From JBNKVT01 sp050299335 (GTDB taxonomy: Bacteria; Pseudomonadota; Alphaproteobacteria; Rhodobacterales; Rhodobacteraceae), in NCBI GenBank assembly GCA_050299335.1, contig JBNKVT010000001.1:17857-81856 (forward strand): DNA of 64,000 bases. Reading direction: 5' to 3'. The notes beneath the pieces were generated by a model. That model ran no database searches, was not told the origin of the DNA, and saw only the letters and a program-made list of their open reading frames with translations. Of this stretch, positions 8,710-17,288 are shown piece after piece; position 1 is the first letter of the stretch, and each line of letters begins with the position of its first letter. The position numbers and the translations under genes are program-made.

Positions 8710-10221
8710 ATGTTCCTTCCCACTCTGCGGGGACTCGCCCTCGCGTTAATCCTGACTATTTGTGCCCTCCCGGCGGTGGGTGCACCATATGCTGCGGTCG
8801 TGATGGACGCACGAACCGGAGAAATCCTGCATTCGCGAAGCGCCGACACGCCGCTCCACCCGGCGTCGCTGACCAAGATGATGACGCTGTACCTCGTCTT
8901 CAACGAATTGCGGGCCGGACGGATGGATGCCGATCAGATGATCACCATCTCGAAACACGCCGCCTCGATGCCGCCGTCCAAACTGGGCCTGAAGCCGGGC
9001 CAGCGCATTGCGCTGCGGTATCTGATTCGCGCCGCGGCGGTGAAATCGGCCAACGATGCGGCGATGGCGCTGGCCGAGGCGGTGGCGGGGTCGCAGTCCG
9101 CTTTCGCCGAAAAGATGAACAATGCCGCCCGGGCGATGGGGATGCGCAACACCCATTTCATCAACCCGCACGGGCTGACGGCGCGCGGACATTATTCCTC
9201 GGCCATGGACATGGCGCTTCTGGGGCGGCGGCTGTTTTACGACTTTCCCGAATACTACAACCTGTTCTCGCGCCGCTCGACCTACGCCGGAACCGGAACC
9301 GTCTACAACACCAACCGCCGGCTGCTGAGCGCCTATGAGGGCGCGGACGGGATCAAGACCGGCTACACGAACGCGGCAGGATTCAATCTGGTTTCCTCGG
9401 CCCAGCGCGGGCAGGAACGGGTGATCGTGGCGATGTTCGGAGGGTCCTCCTCGGCGGCACGGAACAAGCGGGTGGCAGAACTGATGGATCTCGGCTTCGA
9501 GCGGATGCCAAGCCGGGTGGCGGTGGTCAGGCCACCCCGGATCAGTCTCGACGCGCCGGTCGAGGTGGCCTCGGCGGGCAGCGTACTGTCCCAGGGCCAA
9601 CCCGATACCGCGTCACGGCCACGCCTGCGGGATCTCGACGACGACGCCGACACGGTCGTAGCCCGCGCCTCGGTGAATTCGGTGACCGAGGCGGTGGTGC
9701 TGGCGACCCGCAACCTGGCGACGATGCCGCAGATCGAGGCGGGGGCCCAGACGGCATCTCTCGCGGGGTTGGAACCGCGCCGGGTCCAAGTGCGCGACGA
9801 GGTGGTCACCGACACGATCCGCCCCCGGCTGCGGCCTCGAACCGTGGGGCAGGCCGAGTCGCAGGTCGCTTCGATCTCGGCCGAGGATGTGGCCAAGGTC
9901 GCCTCGCTGGTGCCGATGGCCAGCGCGCAGATGCCAGAGCAGGTCAAGACGGTGGCCGTGCCCGGCGGCCCGCCCAACTGGGGTGTCCAGGTCGGCCAGT
10001 TCCGCACCCGCAACGAGGCCGAGCGGCATCTTCTGACCACAGCGCTCCAGGATATCCAGGCGCTGGACGGGTCCAAGCGGCGGATCGTCGAAAGCCGTTC
10101 CGCTTCGGGGACGGTCTTCAAGGCGCAGTTCGTCGGACTCACGGCGGCCTCGGCACAGAATGCCTGCGCCCGGCTGGTCGCCCGCGCCGAGACCTGCGAA
10201 GAGATCAGCGGCGGGGGGTAG
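8710..10221 (+). CDS. D-alanyl-D-alanine carboxypeptidase with SPOR domain
   Basis: A 503-residue exported serine DD-peptidase (peptidase S11, DacA type) that trims the terminal D-Ala from peptidoglycan stem peptides in the periplasm. A signal peptide covers residues 1-25 (VGA then PY). All three active motifs are present: Ser53-x-x-Lys56 (SLTK), Ser113-x-Asn115 and KTG at 216-218. A proline- and arginine-rich linker follows, and the C-terminal 80 residues (from about GVQVGQFRT) form a SPOR domain that binds denuded glycan, typically at division sites. A GC-rich hairpin follows the stop. This architecture is frequent in Rhodobacteraceae. Confidence 0.95.
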   Translation: MFLPTLRGLALALILTICALPAVGAPYAAVVMDARTGEILHSRSADTPLHPASLTKMMTLYLVFNELRAGRMDADQMITISKHAASMPPSKLGLKPGQRIALRYLIRAAAVKSANDAAMALAEAVAGSQSAFAEKMNNAARAMGMRNTHFINPHGLTARGHYSSAMDMALLGRRLFYDFPEYYNLFSRRSTYAGTGTVYNTNRRLLSAYEGADGIKTGYTNAAGFNLVSSAQRGQERVIVAMFGGSSSAARNKRVAELMDLGFERMPSRVAVVRPPRISLDAPVEVASAGSVLSQGQPDTASRPRLRDLDDDADTVVARASVNSVTEAVVLATRNLATMPQIEAGAQTASLAGLEPRRVQVRDEVVTDTIRPRLRPRTVGQAESQVASISAEDVAKVASLVPMASAQMPEQVKTVAVPGGPPNWGVQVGQFRTRNEAERHLLTTALQDIQALDGSKRRIVESRSASGTVFKAQFVGLTAASAQNACARLVARAETCEEISGGG

Positions 10222-10259
10222 TATCCGCCCAACCCAACGGGTTCACCTTAACGAGTATC

Positions 10260-10300
10260 CCGAGCCCCGGCCCTTCCCCCCAACCGCCGGGGCTCGTTTC
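10260..10300 (+). terminator. terminator-like hairpin after the carboxypeptidase gene
   Basis: An 11-bp GC-rich stem (arms 10260-10270 and 10285-10295) with a 14-base loop is followed by TTTCTT. It lies 39 bp past the carboxypeptidase stop. The T run is short. Confidence 0.65.
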
Positions 10301-10405
10301 TTGCCATTGGGGACGTCGGCGGTGCCGGGGCCTTTCGTGACGGTCTCTTGCACCCGAATTCACGCCCCGGACAATGAAAGGAGCGTGACGCAACCTTGAG
10401 GGCAA

Positions 10406-10447
10406 CGCTGTCTTTCAAAGACAGCGACCGAAATTTTTGAAAAATTT
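10406..10447. repeat. two adjacent short palindromes
   Basis: CGCTGTCTTT-C-AAAGACAGCG (10406-10426) is a perfect dyad, and AAATTTTT-G-AAAAATTT (10431-10447) is a second one five bases on. They occupy the middle of the 338-bp gap between the carboxypeptidase gene (plus) and the Nudix gene (minus). Apart from these and the terminator at 10260 I see nothing in that gap. Confidence 0.55.
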
Positions 10448-10559
10448 CTGGCCCGGTTTCATCATCGAAAGCCAAATCTGCCGCGTTGCTCCTTGGCCTG
10501 CGCAATCCCCCGCGCCTTTCACCGAGGACAAAGCCTATGCCGCTCCGCACCCGCCCCCT

Positions 10560-11000
10560 TCATCCCCGCGCCAGCACCTCCGCCAGAAACCTCGCATCGC
10601 ACCCGTTCGCCAAGGCCGCCACCGCCTCATCGCCCCGGAACCAGACCGCCTCATGCCCTGCCTCCAGCGGTTCGGAAAGTTTCCGCCCAGGGACGCAATC
10701 GTAGATCGCGCAGACCTTGCAGGCGTGAAACCCGTATTCGGGCAGATAGTGAAACTGCCGATATGCCCCCAGCCGGCGGCGGAGGCGGATCGACCAGCCC
10801 GTCTCCTCAAGCACCTCGCGGTACAACCCCTGCAGCGGCGATTCGCCCGGATCGATCCCGCCGCCGGGCAGGAAAATCTCGCGCGACGGCGAGGCCTCGC
10901 GGGACAGGAGCACCCAGTCACCGTCCCGGATGATCCCATAGGCACCGGGCCGATGAATATAGATCGCGCCGCGCTCAGGCGGCCTGCCAAGTCGTCTCAT
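10560..11000 (-). CDS. Nudix hydrolase
   Basis: A 146-residue Nudix-fold pyrophosphohydrolase; family members cleave nucleoside diphosphate-linked compounds with Mg2+. The Nudix box starts at GGGIDPGES (residue 47) and ends with the metal-binding REVLEETGW (to about residue 69). The N-terminal GAIYIHRPGAYGIIRDGDWVLL strand pattern fits. The start at 11000 gives a standard compact length; upstream in-frame starts exist but add low-complexity sequence. Substrate cannot be told from sequence. It lies downstream of ribA and an L,D-transpeptidase in the same direction. Confidence 0.88.
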   Translation of the reverse strand: MRRLGRPPERGAIYIHRPGAYGIIRDGDWVLLSREASPSREIFLPGGGIDPGESPLQGLYREVLEETGWSIRLRRRLGAYRQFHYLPEYGFHACKVCAIYDCVPGRKLSEPLEAGHEAVWFRGDEAVAALANGCDARFLAEVLARG

Positions 11001-11220
11001 GCGCCAATATCTGCCAGAGCCCGGCGGCAAGGGCCAGAGCGTTTCCCGGGCAAGCGAAACCGCGCGCCGCCGCTTCCATCGTTCCTGGTTCCCCGAAACG
11101 GGACCAGCCGGCCAGGACATCTCGCACCGGCAGTTCAAGGCTACGATCTTCCTCCTTGCCCCGGTAATGGGCAGGGTTGTCGCATTCACAGGTCTCGAAC
11201 CCACCACGCACTGGTATCAA
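10975..11220 (-). CDS. possible small protein between the L,D-transpeptidase and Nudix genes
   Basis: An 81-codon frame fills the gap between the L,D-transpeptidase stop and the Nudix start, overlapping the Nudix gene by 26 bp. It has no ATG: TTG at 11220 or GTG at 11211 would be the start. The product has a Cys-containing N-terminus (FETCECDNPAHYRG) and a hydrophobic, helix-like C-terminus (NALALAAGLWQILAHET). The composition looks protein-like and it fills the operon gap neatly, but I recognise no family. It could equally be a chance frame. Confidence 0.35.
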   Translation of the reverse strand: MIPVRGGFETCECDNPAHYRGKEEDRSLELPVRDVLAGWSRFGEPGTMEAAARGFACPGNALALAAGLWQILAHETTWQAA

Positions 11221-11224
11221 ACAG

Positions 11225-11713
11225 CTAGCGGCCCCGGATCACGATGCGGCTCCGGGGGGTCCAGTGGGACAGGATATGCCGAAGGTCGTTCCGGGCAAAG
11301 GCGATGCAGCCGGCCGTCGGGTGGCGGGGCTTGCGCCAGCCATGCAGGAAGATGGCGCTGCCGAGGCCGGGGGTGACCGGGTCCATGTTGAAATCGAGGA
11401 CACCGATGAGGTCATAGAGCGGATCGGGGCGGCGGAGTTTCTCGGTCCCGGGGCCATCTCGCAGAACGAGGCGGTTGTAGGATGGCGCGGCCGGGTCGTC
11501 GCACCAGGCGTCGCGGAGGCCGATTGGTGTGCCGACCAGGCGCGCCCGGTCGGGGCGGGTGAGGATCCCGACCAACCGGTAGGTACCCTCGGGGGTGACG
11601 CCGTCGCCTTCGCGGGTTTTCGGCCCGATACCGCCGCGACCGGTGGCGCAAGGAAAACAACGGCCCCGGAATCGAGCGTACCAGCTTGTGACGACGAGGT
11701 CGTCCGGTGTCAC
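11225..11713 (-). CDS. L,D-transpeptidase family protein (YkuD)
   Basis: A 162-residue single-domain YkuD protein. The catalytic block has His124 (FLHGW), His131 and Cys136 in HPTAGCIAF, the usual arrangement except that TAGC replaces the more common S-x-GC. There is no N-terminal signal peptide or lipobox from any available start, unlike the gene at 132. Cytosolic-looking YkuD proteins of this length are common in Rhodobacteraceae and their site of action is unclear. It lies 7 bp downstream of ribA, so the two probably share a transcript. Confidence 0.85.
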   Translation of the reverse strand: MTPDDLVVTSWYARFRGRCFPCATGRGGIGPKTREGDGVTPEGTYRLVGILTRPDRARLVGTPIGLRDAWCDDPAAPSYNRLVLRDGPGTEKLRRPDPLYDLIGVLDFNMDPVTPGLGSAIFLHGWRKPRHPTAGCIAFARNDLRHILSHWTPRSRIVIRGR

Positions 11714-11720
11714 GGGTGGC

Positions 11721-12848
11721 TCACAGCAAGTGACCGCTCTTCGCCGCCTTGGTGGCGAGATAGGCCTCGTTCTCGGGACGGCGGCCGACCTTGAGCGGGA
11801 CGCGTTCGACGACGCGCACGCCGGTAGCCTCCATCCTGGCCACCTTGGCTGGGTTGTTGGTCATCAGCCGCACGCTGTCGAAACCCAGCGCCTTCAGCAT
11901 CATCGCCCCGATGCGGAAATCGCGCTCGTCATCCTCGAAGCCCAGCCGGTGGTTGGCCTCGACCGTATCCAGCCCCTGGTCCTGCAGCGCATAGGCCCGC
12001 ATCTTGTTGGCGAGACCAATCCCGCGCCCTTCCTGATTGAGATAAAGCAGCACACCGGTGCCCTCGGCGGCGATATTGTCCAGGGCCGCGTGCAATTGCG
12101 GCCCGCAGTCGCATTTAAGCGAGCCGATCACGTCGCCAGTGAAACAGGCCGAATGCAGGCGCGACAACACCGGGCCGGGGCGGTTGGGCGTGCCGATCTC
12201 GATGGCGTAATGCTCCTCGCCGCCATCCGAGGGGCGGAAGACCCGGACCCGGCCCAACGACGAGACGGTCAGGGGAACGCGGGCGGCAGAGACCTCGGTC
12301 AGCTTCAGTTCGGTGGCCTCCATGACGTCGTCGAGGGGCAGGATGGTCAGGTCGTGCTCGGCGGCGATCCGGTGCATGTCGTCAAGCTCCAGCACCAGGG
12401 CGGCGGGCAGCAGATGGGCGGATTTGCACAGGCGGAGGGCGGCGCGGTGGAAACAGGCATCGCCGTCGCGCCGCGTGCGGAACGGGCCCTTCATCGGCTG
12501 CCGGAAATCCTCGGACGGGTCGGCGGTGGCGGTGACCCATTCCGCGCTGACATCGCCCGGCACCGCGATACGGGCGAGGTCCATGTCATAGGCCCGGGCC
12601 TTCAGGGTCTCGGCCCGCCAGCGGGTGACGGCGAGATCGAGCCGGCAGCCCATGGCGCGCAGGGTTGCCAGCCGCGCCGGAGAGGCCATTTCGGCCGAAA
12701 GGGCCAGCACGCCGCGCCCCTCGGCGGCGATCGCCACAACCGCGCCCATGCGCAGGTCCGAGCGCGCCCGCGCCACCCGTTCCTCGGCCGTCAGTCCCAG
12801 TGACACAGTGCAAACCCCGTCGAAGAATCCATCAATTCGTTTCAGCAT
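11721..12848 (-). CDS. ribA: GTP cyclohydrolase II
   Basis: A 375-residue enzyme for the first step of riboflavin synthesis: GTP to 2,5-diamino-6-ribosylamino-pyrimidinone phosphate, formate and pyrophosphate. The C-terminal half is the RibA domain. Its zinc site is visible as SACFTGD...LKCDCGPQ, followed by the catalytic LYLNQEGRGIGL and TNNP motifs. The N-terminal 175 residues resemble a RibB-like domain but lack recognisable RibB catalytic motifs, as often seen in this order. ATG at 12848 is preferred, with GGGAG upstream. It is divergent from the response regulator at 12979 and leads a short operon. Confidence 0.93.
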   Translation of the reverse strand: MLKRIDGFFDGVCTVSLGLTAEERVARARSDLRMGAVVAIAAEGRGVLALSAEMASPARLATLRAMGCRLDLAVTRWRAETLKARAYDMDLARIAVPGDVSAEWVTATADPSEDFRQPMKGPFRTRRDGDACFHRAALRLCKSAHLLPAALVLELDDMHRIAAEHDLTILPLDDVMEATELKLTEVSAARVPLTVSSLGRVRVFRPSDGGEEHYAIEIGTPNRPGPVLSRLHSACFTGDVIGSLKCDCGPQLHAALDNIAAEGTGVLLYLNQEGRGIGLANKMRAYALQDQGLDTVEANHRLGFEDDERDFRIGAMMLKALGFDSVRLMTNNPAKVARMEATGVRVVERVPLKVGRRPENEAYLATKAAKSGHLL

Positions 12849-12978
12849 ATAGCCCCGCTCCCGCCAAATTGAAACAATCGCCGCATCCGACACACACTCC
12901 TGTGAGAGCAAGATGCCTTCGCTTGTCTGAAACGTTCAGGCAGCACAGATTATTCGCAATCGACGAGGAACAAAGCCC

Positions 12979-13665
12979 ATGAGCACCCTGAAAAAGATCC
13001 TGATGGTGGACGATGATGAGGACCTGCGCGAGGCGCTGGCCGACCAGCTGGTCCTCACAGAGGAATTCGACGTCTTCGAGGCCGGAAGCGGTGCCGGGGG
13101 CCTCGAAAAGGCCAAGCAGGACCATTACGACCTGGTGATCCTTGATGTCGGCCTGCCCGACATGGACGGTCGCGAGCTGTGCCGCCTGATGCGCAAACAG
13201 GGAGTCAAATGCCCGATCCTGATGCTGACGGGGCACAATACCGATGCCGACACCATCCTGGGGCTGGATGCCGGTGCCAACGACTATGTCTCGAAACCCT
13301 TCCGCTTCCCGGTTCTGCTGGCGCGTATCCGCGCACAACTCAGGCAGCACGAGCAGTCCGAGGACGCGGTCTTCAACATCGGCCCCTACACGTTCAAACC
13401 GGCAGCGAAGCTGCTGCTCGACGAGGCCGAGAAGAAGATCCGCCTGACCGAGAAGGAAACCAACATCCTGAAATACCTCTACCGCGCCAATGACGGCGTG
13501 GTGGCCCGCGATACGCTGCTGCACGAGGTCTGGGGCTACAATGCCGGGGTGACGACCCATACGCTGGAGACCCATATCTACCGGCTGCGGCAAAAGATTG
13601 AACCCGATCCCTCCAACGCGCGTATATTGGTTACAGAGTCCGGAGGCTACCGTTTGGCCTCGTGA
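12979..13665 (+). CDS. OmpR-family response regulator (CenR-like)
   Basis: A 228-residue two-component regulator. The receiver domain has the acidic pocket (DDDED, residues 11-15), the phospho-acceptor Asp56 (ILDVGLPDMDG), a switch Thr (LMLTGHN) and the conserved Lys (YVSKPF). The C-terminal winged helix includes LTEKETNILKYLY and THTLETHIYRLRQKIE. The sequence pattern is strongly conserved across Rhodobacterales and resembles CenR, an envelope-related essential regulator in alphaproteobacteria; this is family inference. No kinase is adjacent. GAGGAA precedes the start, and a strong terminator follows, so it is monocistronic. Confidence 0.93.
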   Translation: MSTLKKILMVDDDEDLREALADQLVLTEEFDVFEAGSGAGGLEKAKQDHYDLVILDVGLPDMDGRELCRLMRKQGVKCPILMLTGHNTDADTILGLDAGANDYVSKPFRFPVLLARIRAQLRQHEQSEDAVFNIGPYTFKPAAKLLLDEAEKKIRLTEKETNILKYLYRANDGVVARDTLLHEVWGYNAGVTTHTLETHIYRLRQKIEPDPSNARILVTESGGYRLAS

Positions 13666-13688
13666 CTTTTTCTCCTCCCTGTTGGACT

Positions 13689-13716
13689 GGCCCGGCAATT
13701 TGCCGGGCCTTTTTTT
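13689..13716 (+). terminator. Rho-independent terminator of the response regulator
   Basis: A 10-bp stem (GGCCCGGCAA against TTGCCGGGCC, arms 13689-13698 and 13700-13709) is followed by T7. It lies 24 bp past the stop. Confidence 0.92.
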
Positions 13717-13825
13717 GTCACAGTGGCTGATATTGGCTAAAATCTCGCCGTGCTGCTTCAGAAACTGACACCGGCGAGAATTGGAGTGCCAACACGGGCC
13801 ATTCAGAGCGTGATTGCCGGAAAGA

Positions 13826-14197
13826 TCAGATCTGGCCCGAAAAATCGCCAGCGACACCACGGTCGATTGCCGCCTGATCCAACGGGTAGTCCGAGCATTG
13901 TTTCGCTCGCGCGGCAGCATCGAAACGCGCCGCGATATCGGCATCGGCTGCGGCAAACTGGCTGCGAATCTTGGCTTCGGCTTCGGCGGAAACGGGGCGC
14001 TGAGCTCTCATCGTATTGATGAAGCTCTCGCGGTATTCGGCAATACGTTTGCCTCCGCACAGTTTCGCAAAGCCGGAGACGACAGCCGCACCCGCAGTCT
14101 TGGTGTTCAGGCTGCGGTCGTAGCTACCCGGTTCTGACGGGGCGCTGCATGCTGCGAGGGCGGTTACGGACAATGTTGCAAGTACAGTAAGACGCAT
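13826..14197 (-). CDS. small lipoprotein of unknown function
   Basis: A 123-residue exported protein. The start at 14197 gives a classic lipoprotein signal: MRLTVLATLSVTALAAC, with LAAC as lipobox. An upstream in-frame start would add a non-signal extension and is rejected. The mature part is hydrophilic, Ala-rich and contains two further cysteines (LCGG and KQCSDY) that may form a disulfide. I recognise no domain. It is a single gene on the minus strand. Confidence 0.75.
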   Translation of the reverse strand: MRLTVLATLSVTALAACSAPSEPGSYDRSLNTKTAGAAVVSGFAKLCGGKRIAEYRESFINTMRAQRPVSAEAEAKIRSQFAAADADIAARFDAAARAKQCSDYPLDQAAIDRGVAGDFSGQI

Positions 14198-14440
14198 TTT
14201 TGGTTTTCCTTGACGAAATTTGTTGCCGAGGCTGACTGGCATGAATGTAAATCGCACGCAACTCGAAATGGTTGTACTTGTTGGCTTTTCGCCCAGATCA
14301 GCCTTGTGGGCTGATGATTTCTTGAACCGTTCCGAGCCGAGGGACTTGACCGATCCGAGGCGACGGTCGGTTCTCGTCCCGGTCCGTGGAAGCGTTTCCG
14401 AAGGATCGATGTGGTGGCTTTCCGGTTCGCAGCAGCCGTG

Positions 14441-15187
14441 TCAATCGCGGATAGACAGGCGGCAAACATAGTCCGATGCAGGTGGAGCCGTATCGCCCGC
14501 CGTCAGACCCGAAATGAGGAAAAACCCCTGATCCCGGTCGCGCGCCAGCGCAGCATTCCCCGCATCGTCGGCGCGGAGGTCGAGTGCGCTTTCGGTCAGG
14601 GCGCATTCGCTTCCGATCGCCATGACAGTCACCCGGTCAGGTGTCTCCGACCCCGGCAGACGCCCGTCGCCGTCGATGCCGGTCAGTCCTCCACAGGCGG
14701 GCTGCAGGCTCCAGGCGCCGGTCTCGGCCTCGTACGTGAAGGCACAAGGGCCGATGCGCCCGAGGTCCGGTGCGGCGCGGGCGGTTTCCGAGGTAGAGGC
14801 GAGGCTCAGAAGGCAGCCCTCGGCATCGGCACAAAGGTCGAGGATCACCGCATGGTCGAGAGCGACGTCAAAGGCGCGGCCCCTCGGACGGGCGGTTAGA
14901 TCGAAACTGGCCGAGGCATAAGGGGCAGTAGCGCCGTTTCCCCGGCCGTCGTCGGCGGCATAGGTGCTGGGGATGAGGGCGGCGATGGCCTCCAGGTCCT
15001 CAAGCCGGGCGAGAAGCGCGGCGTTGGCGGCTTCGAGACCGGCGATCTGCTCTTCGAGACAATCGATCGCCTGCGCGGTTTCACGGGCAAAGCCATCGGA
15101 AGCGACGCTCCGTCCCGGGCCGGGGTCGAAATCGCACTCGGCTACAGCTGGGGTGGCGAAAAGCAGGAAGGCAAGGACGAGGCGCAT
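14441..15187 (-). CDS. secreted protein with coiled coil, function unknown
   Basis: A 248-residue exported protein. Signal peptide MRLVLAFLLFATPAVAEC gives cleavage at AVA. Residues 28-60 form a short coiled coil (ETAQAIDCLEEQIAGLEAAN and on). The rest is a beta-rich globular part with several cysteines (DLCADAEGC, GPCAF, PACGG, YVCRL), probably disulfide bonded in the periplasm. No known domain is recognised. It lies 243 bp upstream of the lipoprotein at 13826 on the same strand. The region 14198-14440 between them holds no gene that I can support. Confidence 0.7.
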   Translation of the reverse strand: MRLVLAFLLFATPAVAECDFDPGPGRSVASDGFARETAQAIDCLEEQIAGLEAANAALLARLEDLEAIAALIPSTYAADDGRGNGATAPYASASFDLTARPRGRAFDVALDHAVILDLCADAEGCLLSLASTSETARAAPDLGRIGPCAFTYEAETGAWSLQPACGGLTGIDGDGRLPGSETPDRVTVMAIGSECALTESALDLRADDAGNAALARDRDQGFFLISGLTAGDTAPPASDYVCRLSIRD

Positions 15188-15266
15188 GGCAGGCTCCTTT
15201 CGATCTGTCCGCAGTCTCGCATGGCTGCAGCGGAGAGAACAGGGTGAAGCCAGGCAAGGGGCGCCC

Positions 15267-15285
15267 GCGGGAGGTTTCCTCCCGC
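15267..15285. repeat. perfect GC-rich hairpin between two divergent genes
   Basis: Arms GCGGGAGG (15267-15274) and CCTCCCGC (15278-15285) close a three-base loop. It lies in the 203-bp spacer between the secreted-protein gene and rimO, 106 bp before the rimO start. There is no T run, so its role is unknown. Confidence 0.5.
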
Positions 15286-15390
15286 GCTCCCGCAATGCCG
15301 GTACGGCATCGGGCGCCCCCTCTCCCCGCTTCGCACTCCGGGAGAAAGGCGCAGCTTTCCTTATCCCGCGCCGTCAGCTATGAGCGCCTC

Positions 15391-16758
15391 ATGGTCCAGA
15401 ACCCGCCCGATCTCCGCCCCGATCTCGCCCGCGCCCACGTCCCCGACGCCTCCCGCGACGGCCAACCACGCATCGGCATGGTGTCGCTCGGCTGCCCCAA
15501 GGCGCTGGTCGACAGCGAGCGTATCCTGACGCGGCTTCGGGCCGAAGGCTACGCGATCAGCCCCGATTATGCCGGGGCCGACGCCGTGATCGTCAACACC
15601 TGCGGGTTCCTCGACAGTGCCAAGGCCGAAAGCCTCGAAGCCATCGGCGAAGCCCTGACTGAAAACGGCCGGGTGATCGTCACAGGCTGCCTCGGCGCCG
15701 AGCCCGACTATATCACCGGCGCCCATCCTTCCGTCCTCGCCGTCACCGGCCCGCATCAATACGAGCAGGTGCTCGACGCCGTCCACACCGCCGTCCCGCC
15801 CGCGCCCGACCCGTTCATCGACCTCCTGCCCGCCCAATCCGTCCACCTCACCCCGCGCCACTACAGCTATCTGAAGATTTCCGAAGGCTGTAACCACAAA
15901 TGCAAGTTCTGCATCATCCCCGACATGCGCGGCCGCCTCGCCTCCCGCCCCGCCCATGCCGTCATCCGCGAGGCTGAACGGTTGGTCGAAGCCGGGGTGA
16001 AGGAACTGCTGGTGATCTCCCAGGACACTTCCGCTTACGGCATCGACATCCGCCATGCCGAGGAACGGGGACATCGCGCCCACATCACCGACCTCGCCCG
16101 CGACCTCGGGGCCCTCGGCGCCTGGGTCCGGCTGCACTACGTCTACCCCTACCCCCATGTCCGCGACCTGATCCCGCTGATGGCTGAGGGGCTGGTGCTG
16201 CCCTATCTCGACATCCCCTTCCAGCACGCCCATCCCGAAACCCTCCGCCGCATGGCCCGTCCGGCGGCGGCGGCCAAGACCTTGGACGAGATTGCAAAAT
16301 GGCGCGCCGTCTGCCCCGAGATCACCCTACGCTCCACCTTCATCGTCGGCTATCCCGGCGAGACCGAGGCCGAGTTCCAGACCCTGCTCGACTGGATGGA
16401 CGAAGCCCAGCTCGACCGGGTCGGCTGCTTCAAATACGAAAACGTCGCCGGCGCCCGCTCGAACGCCCTGCCCGACCACGTCGCGGCAGAGGTCAAACAG
16501 GACCGCTGGAACCGCTTCATGGAAAAGGCGCAAGGCATCTCGGCGGCGAAGCTGGAGGCGAAACTCGGCCAGCGGCTGGAAGTGATCATCGACGAGGTGG
16601 ACGCAGACGCCGCCACCTGCCGCACCAAGGCCGACGCGCCCGAGATCGACGGCAACCTGTTCATCGACGAGGGCTTCGAGGGGCTGGTGCCGGGACAGAT
16701 CGTCGAGGTGGAGGTCGATGAGGCGGGGGAGTATGATTTGTGGGGGAGGCGAATGTGA
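15391..16758 (+). CDS. rimO: ribosomal protein S12 methylthiotransferase RimO
   Basis: A 455-residue radical SAM enzyme that methylthiolates Asp88 of ribosomal protein S12. It has the N-terminal UPF0004 domain with cluster cysteines 35, 71 and 100 (SLGCPKALVDSE is diagnostic for RimO over MiaB), the radical SAM motif Cys167-x3-Cys171-x2-Cys174 (CNHKCKFC), and a C-terminal TRAM domain (VIIDEV onward). The start at 15391 is chosen by family length; an upstream extension would be low complexity. Its stop overlaps the start of the next gene. Confidence 0.97.
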   Translation: MVQNPPDLRPDLARAHVPDASRDGQPRIGMVSLGCPKALVDSERILTRLRAEGYAISPDYAGADAVIVNTCGFLDSAKAESLEAIGEALTENGRVIVTGCLGAEPDYITGAHPSVLAVTGPHQYEQVLDAVHTAVPPAPDPFIDLLPAQSVHLTPRHYSYLKISEGCNHKCKFCIIPDMRGRLASRPAHAVIREAERLVEAGVKELLVISQDTSAYGIDIRHAEERGHRAHITDLARDLGALGAWVRLHYVYPYPHVRDLIPLMAEGLVLPYLDIPFQHAHPETLRRMARPAAAAKTLDEIAKWRAVCPEITLRSTFIVGYPGETEAEFQTLLDWMDEAQLDRVGCFKYENVAGARSNALPDHVAAEVKQDRWNRFMEKAQGISAAKLEAKLGQRLEVIIDEVDADAATCRTKADAPEIDGNLFIDEGFEGLVPGQIVEVEVDEAGEYDLWGRRM

Positions 16759-17267
16759 CCGTTCCTACAGGTCTGGCTGGTTTCATATTTTTGTCCGGGT
16801 TTCTCAGTTGCGGCTTTGCAGCTCAGTCGCAGGAGCTATGGCGTGGCCTGTCTGTTGGAATGACGTATGCAGAGGTTCTGGCGCAGGATCAGAAATCGAC
16901 CAGATACCCTACGACAAACGAAATGATATTCGGCAGGATGTTGCACAACCCTGATGTCCCCTTTCTCGGGCACCCCTTCTCGGCATTCTACAGTTTTAAT
17001 ATTGGTCAACTCGAGCTTGTCACTCTGGAACCGAAAGAAAATGGGCTTACGACTGAACTCGTCTGGGGCCTTTTTGATCGCACCATTCGTCATTTTTCCG
17101 AAACCAACGGCCCACCCACGAAACTGGACAGCCTGCAAGATCGCACCCTGACCAAGCGCCATCGCGCAACGTGGATGCTTGAGACTGGTGTGGTCATCGA
17201 GGTTCGCGCCTTGAGCGAACCGCCATTCTCCTTCACAGTCCGTATCAAGAGCGATCCCGACAGCTAG
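16755..17267 (+). CDS. exported hypothetical protein coupled to rimO
   Basis: A 170-residue protein. GTG at 16755 overlaps the rimO stop in a GTGA arrangement, with GGGAGG five bases upstream, so translational coupling is likely. A hydrophobic N-terminus (LAGFIFLSGFLSCGFAAQS) looks like a signal peptide with cleavage after the AAQ region. The mature part begins ELWRGLSVGMTYAEV, a pattern seen in small periplasmic proteins with a repeated 'G-x-T-x-x-E' start, but I cannot name a family. Base composition is lower in GC than its neighbours, suggesting a relatively recent arrival. Confidence 0.7.
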   Translation: MTVPTGLAGFIFLSGFLSCGFAAQSQELWRGLSVGMTYAEVLAQDQKSTRYPTTNEMIFGRMLHNPDVPFLGHPFSAFYSFNIGQLELVTLEPKENGLTTELVWGLFDRTIRHFSETNGPPTKLDSLQDRTLTKRHRATWMLETGVVIEVRALSEPPFSFTVRIKSDPDS

Positions 17268-17288
17268 GCCCGCAAGATCGGACCCGAA

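Noticed and set aside
11929..12803. Plus-strand genes opposite ribA
   Set aside because: All are shadows of ribA, whose zinc and catalytic motifs are intact.
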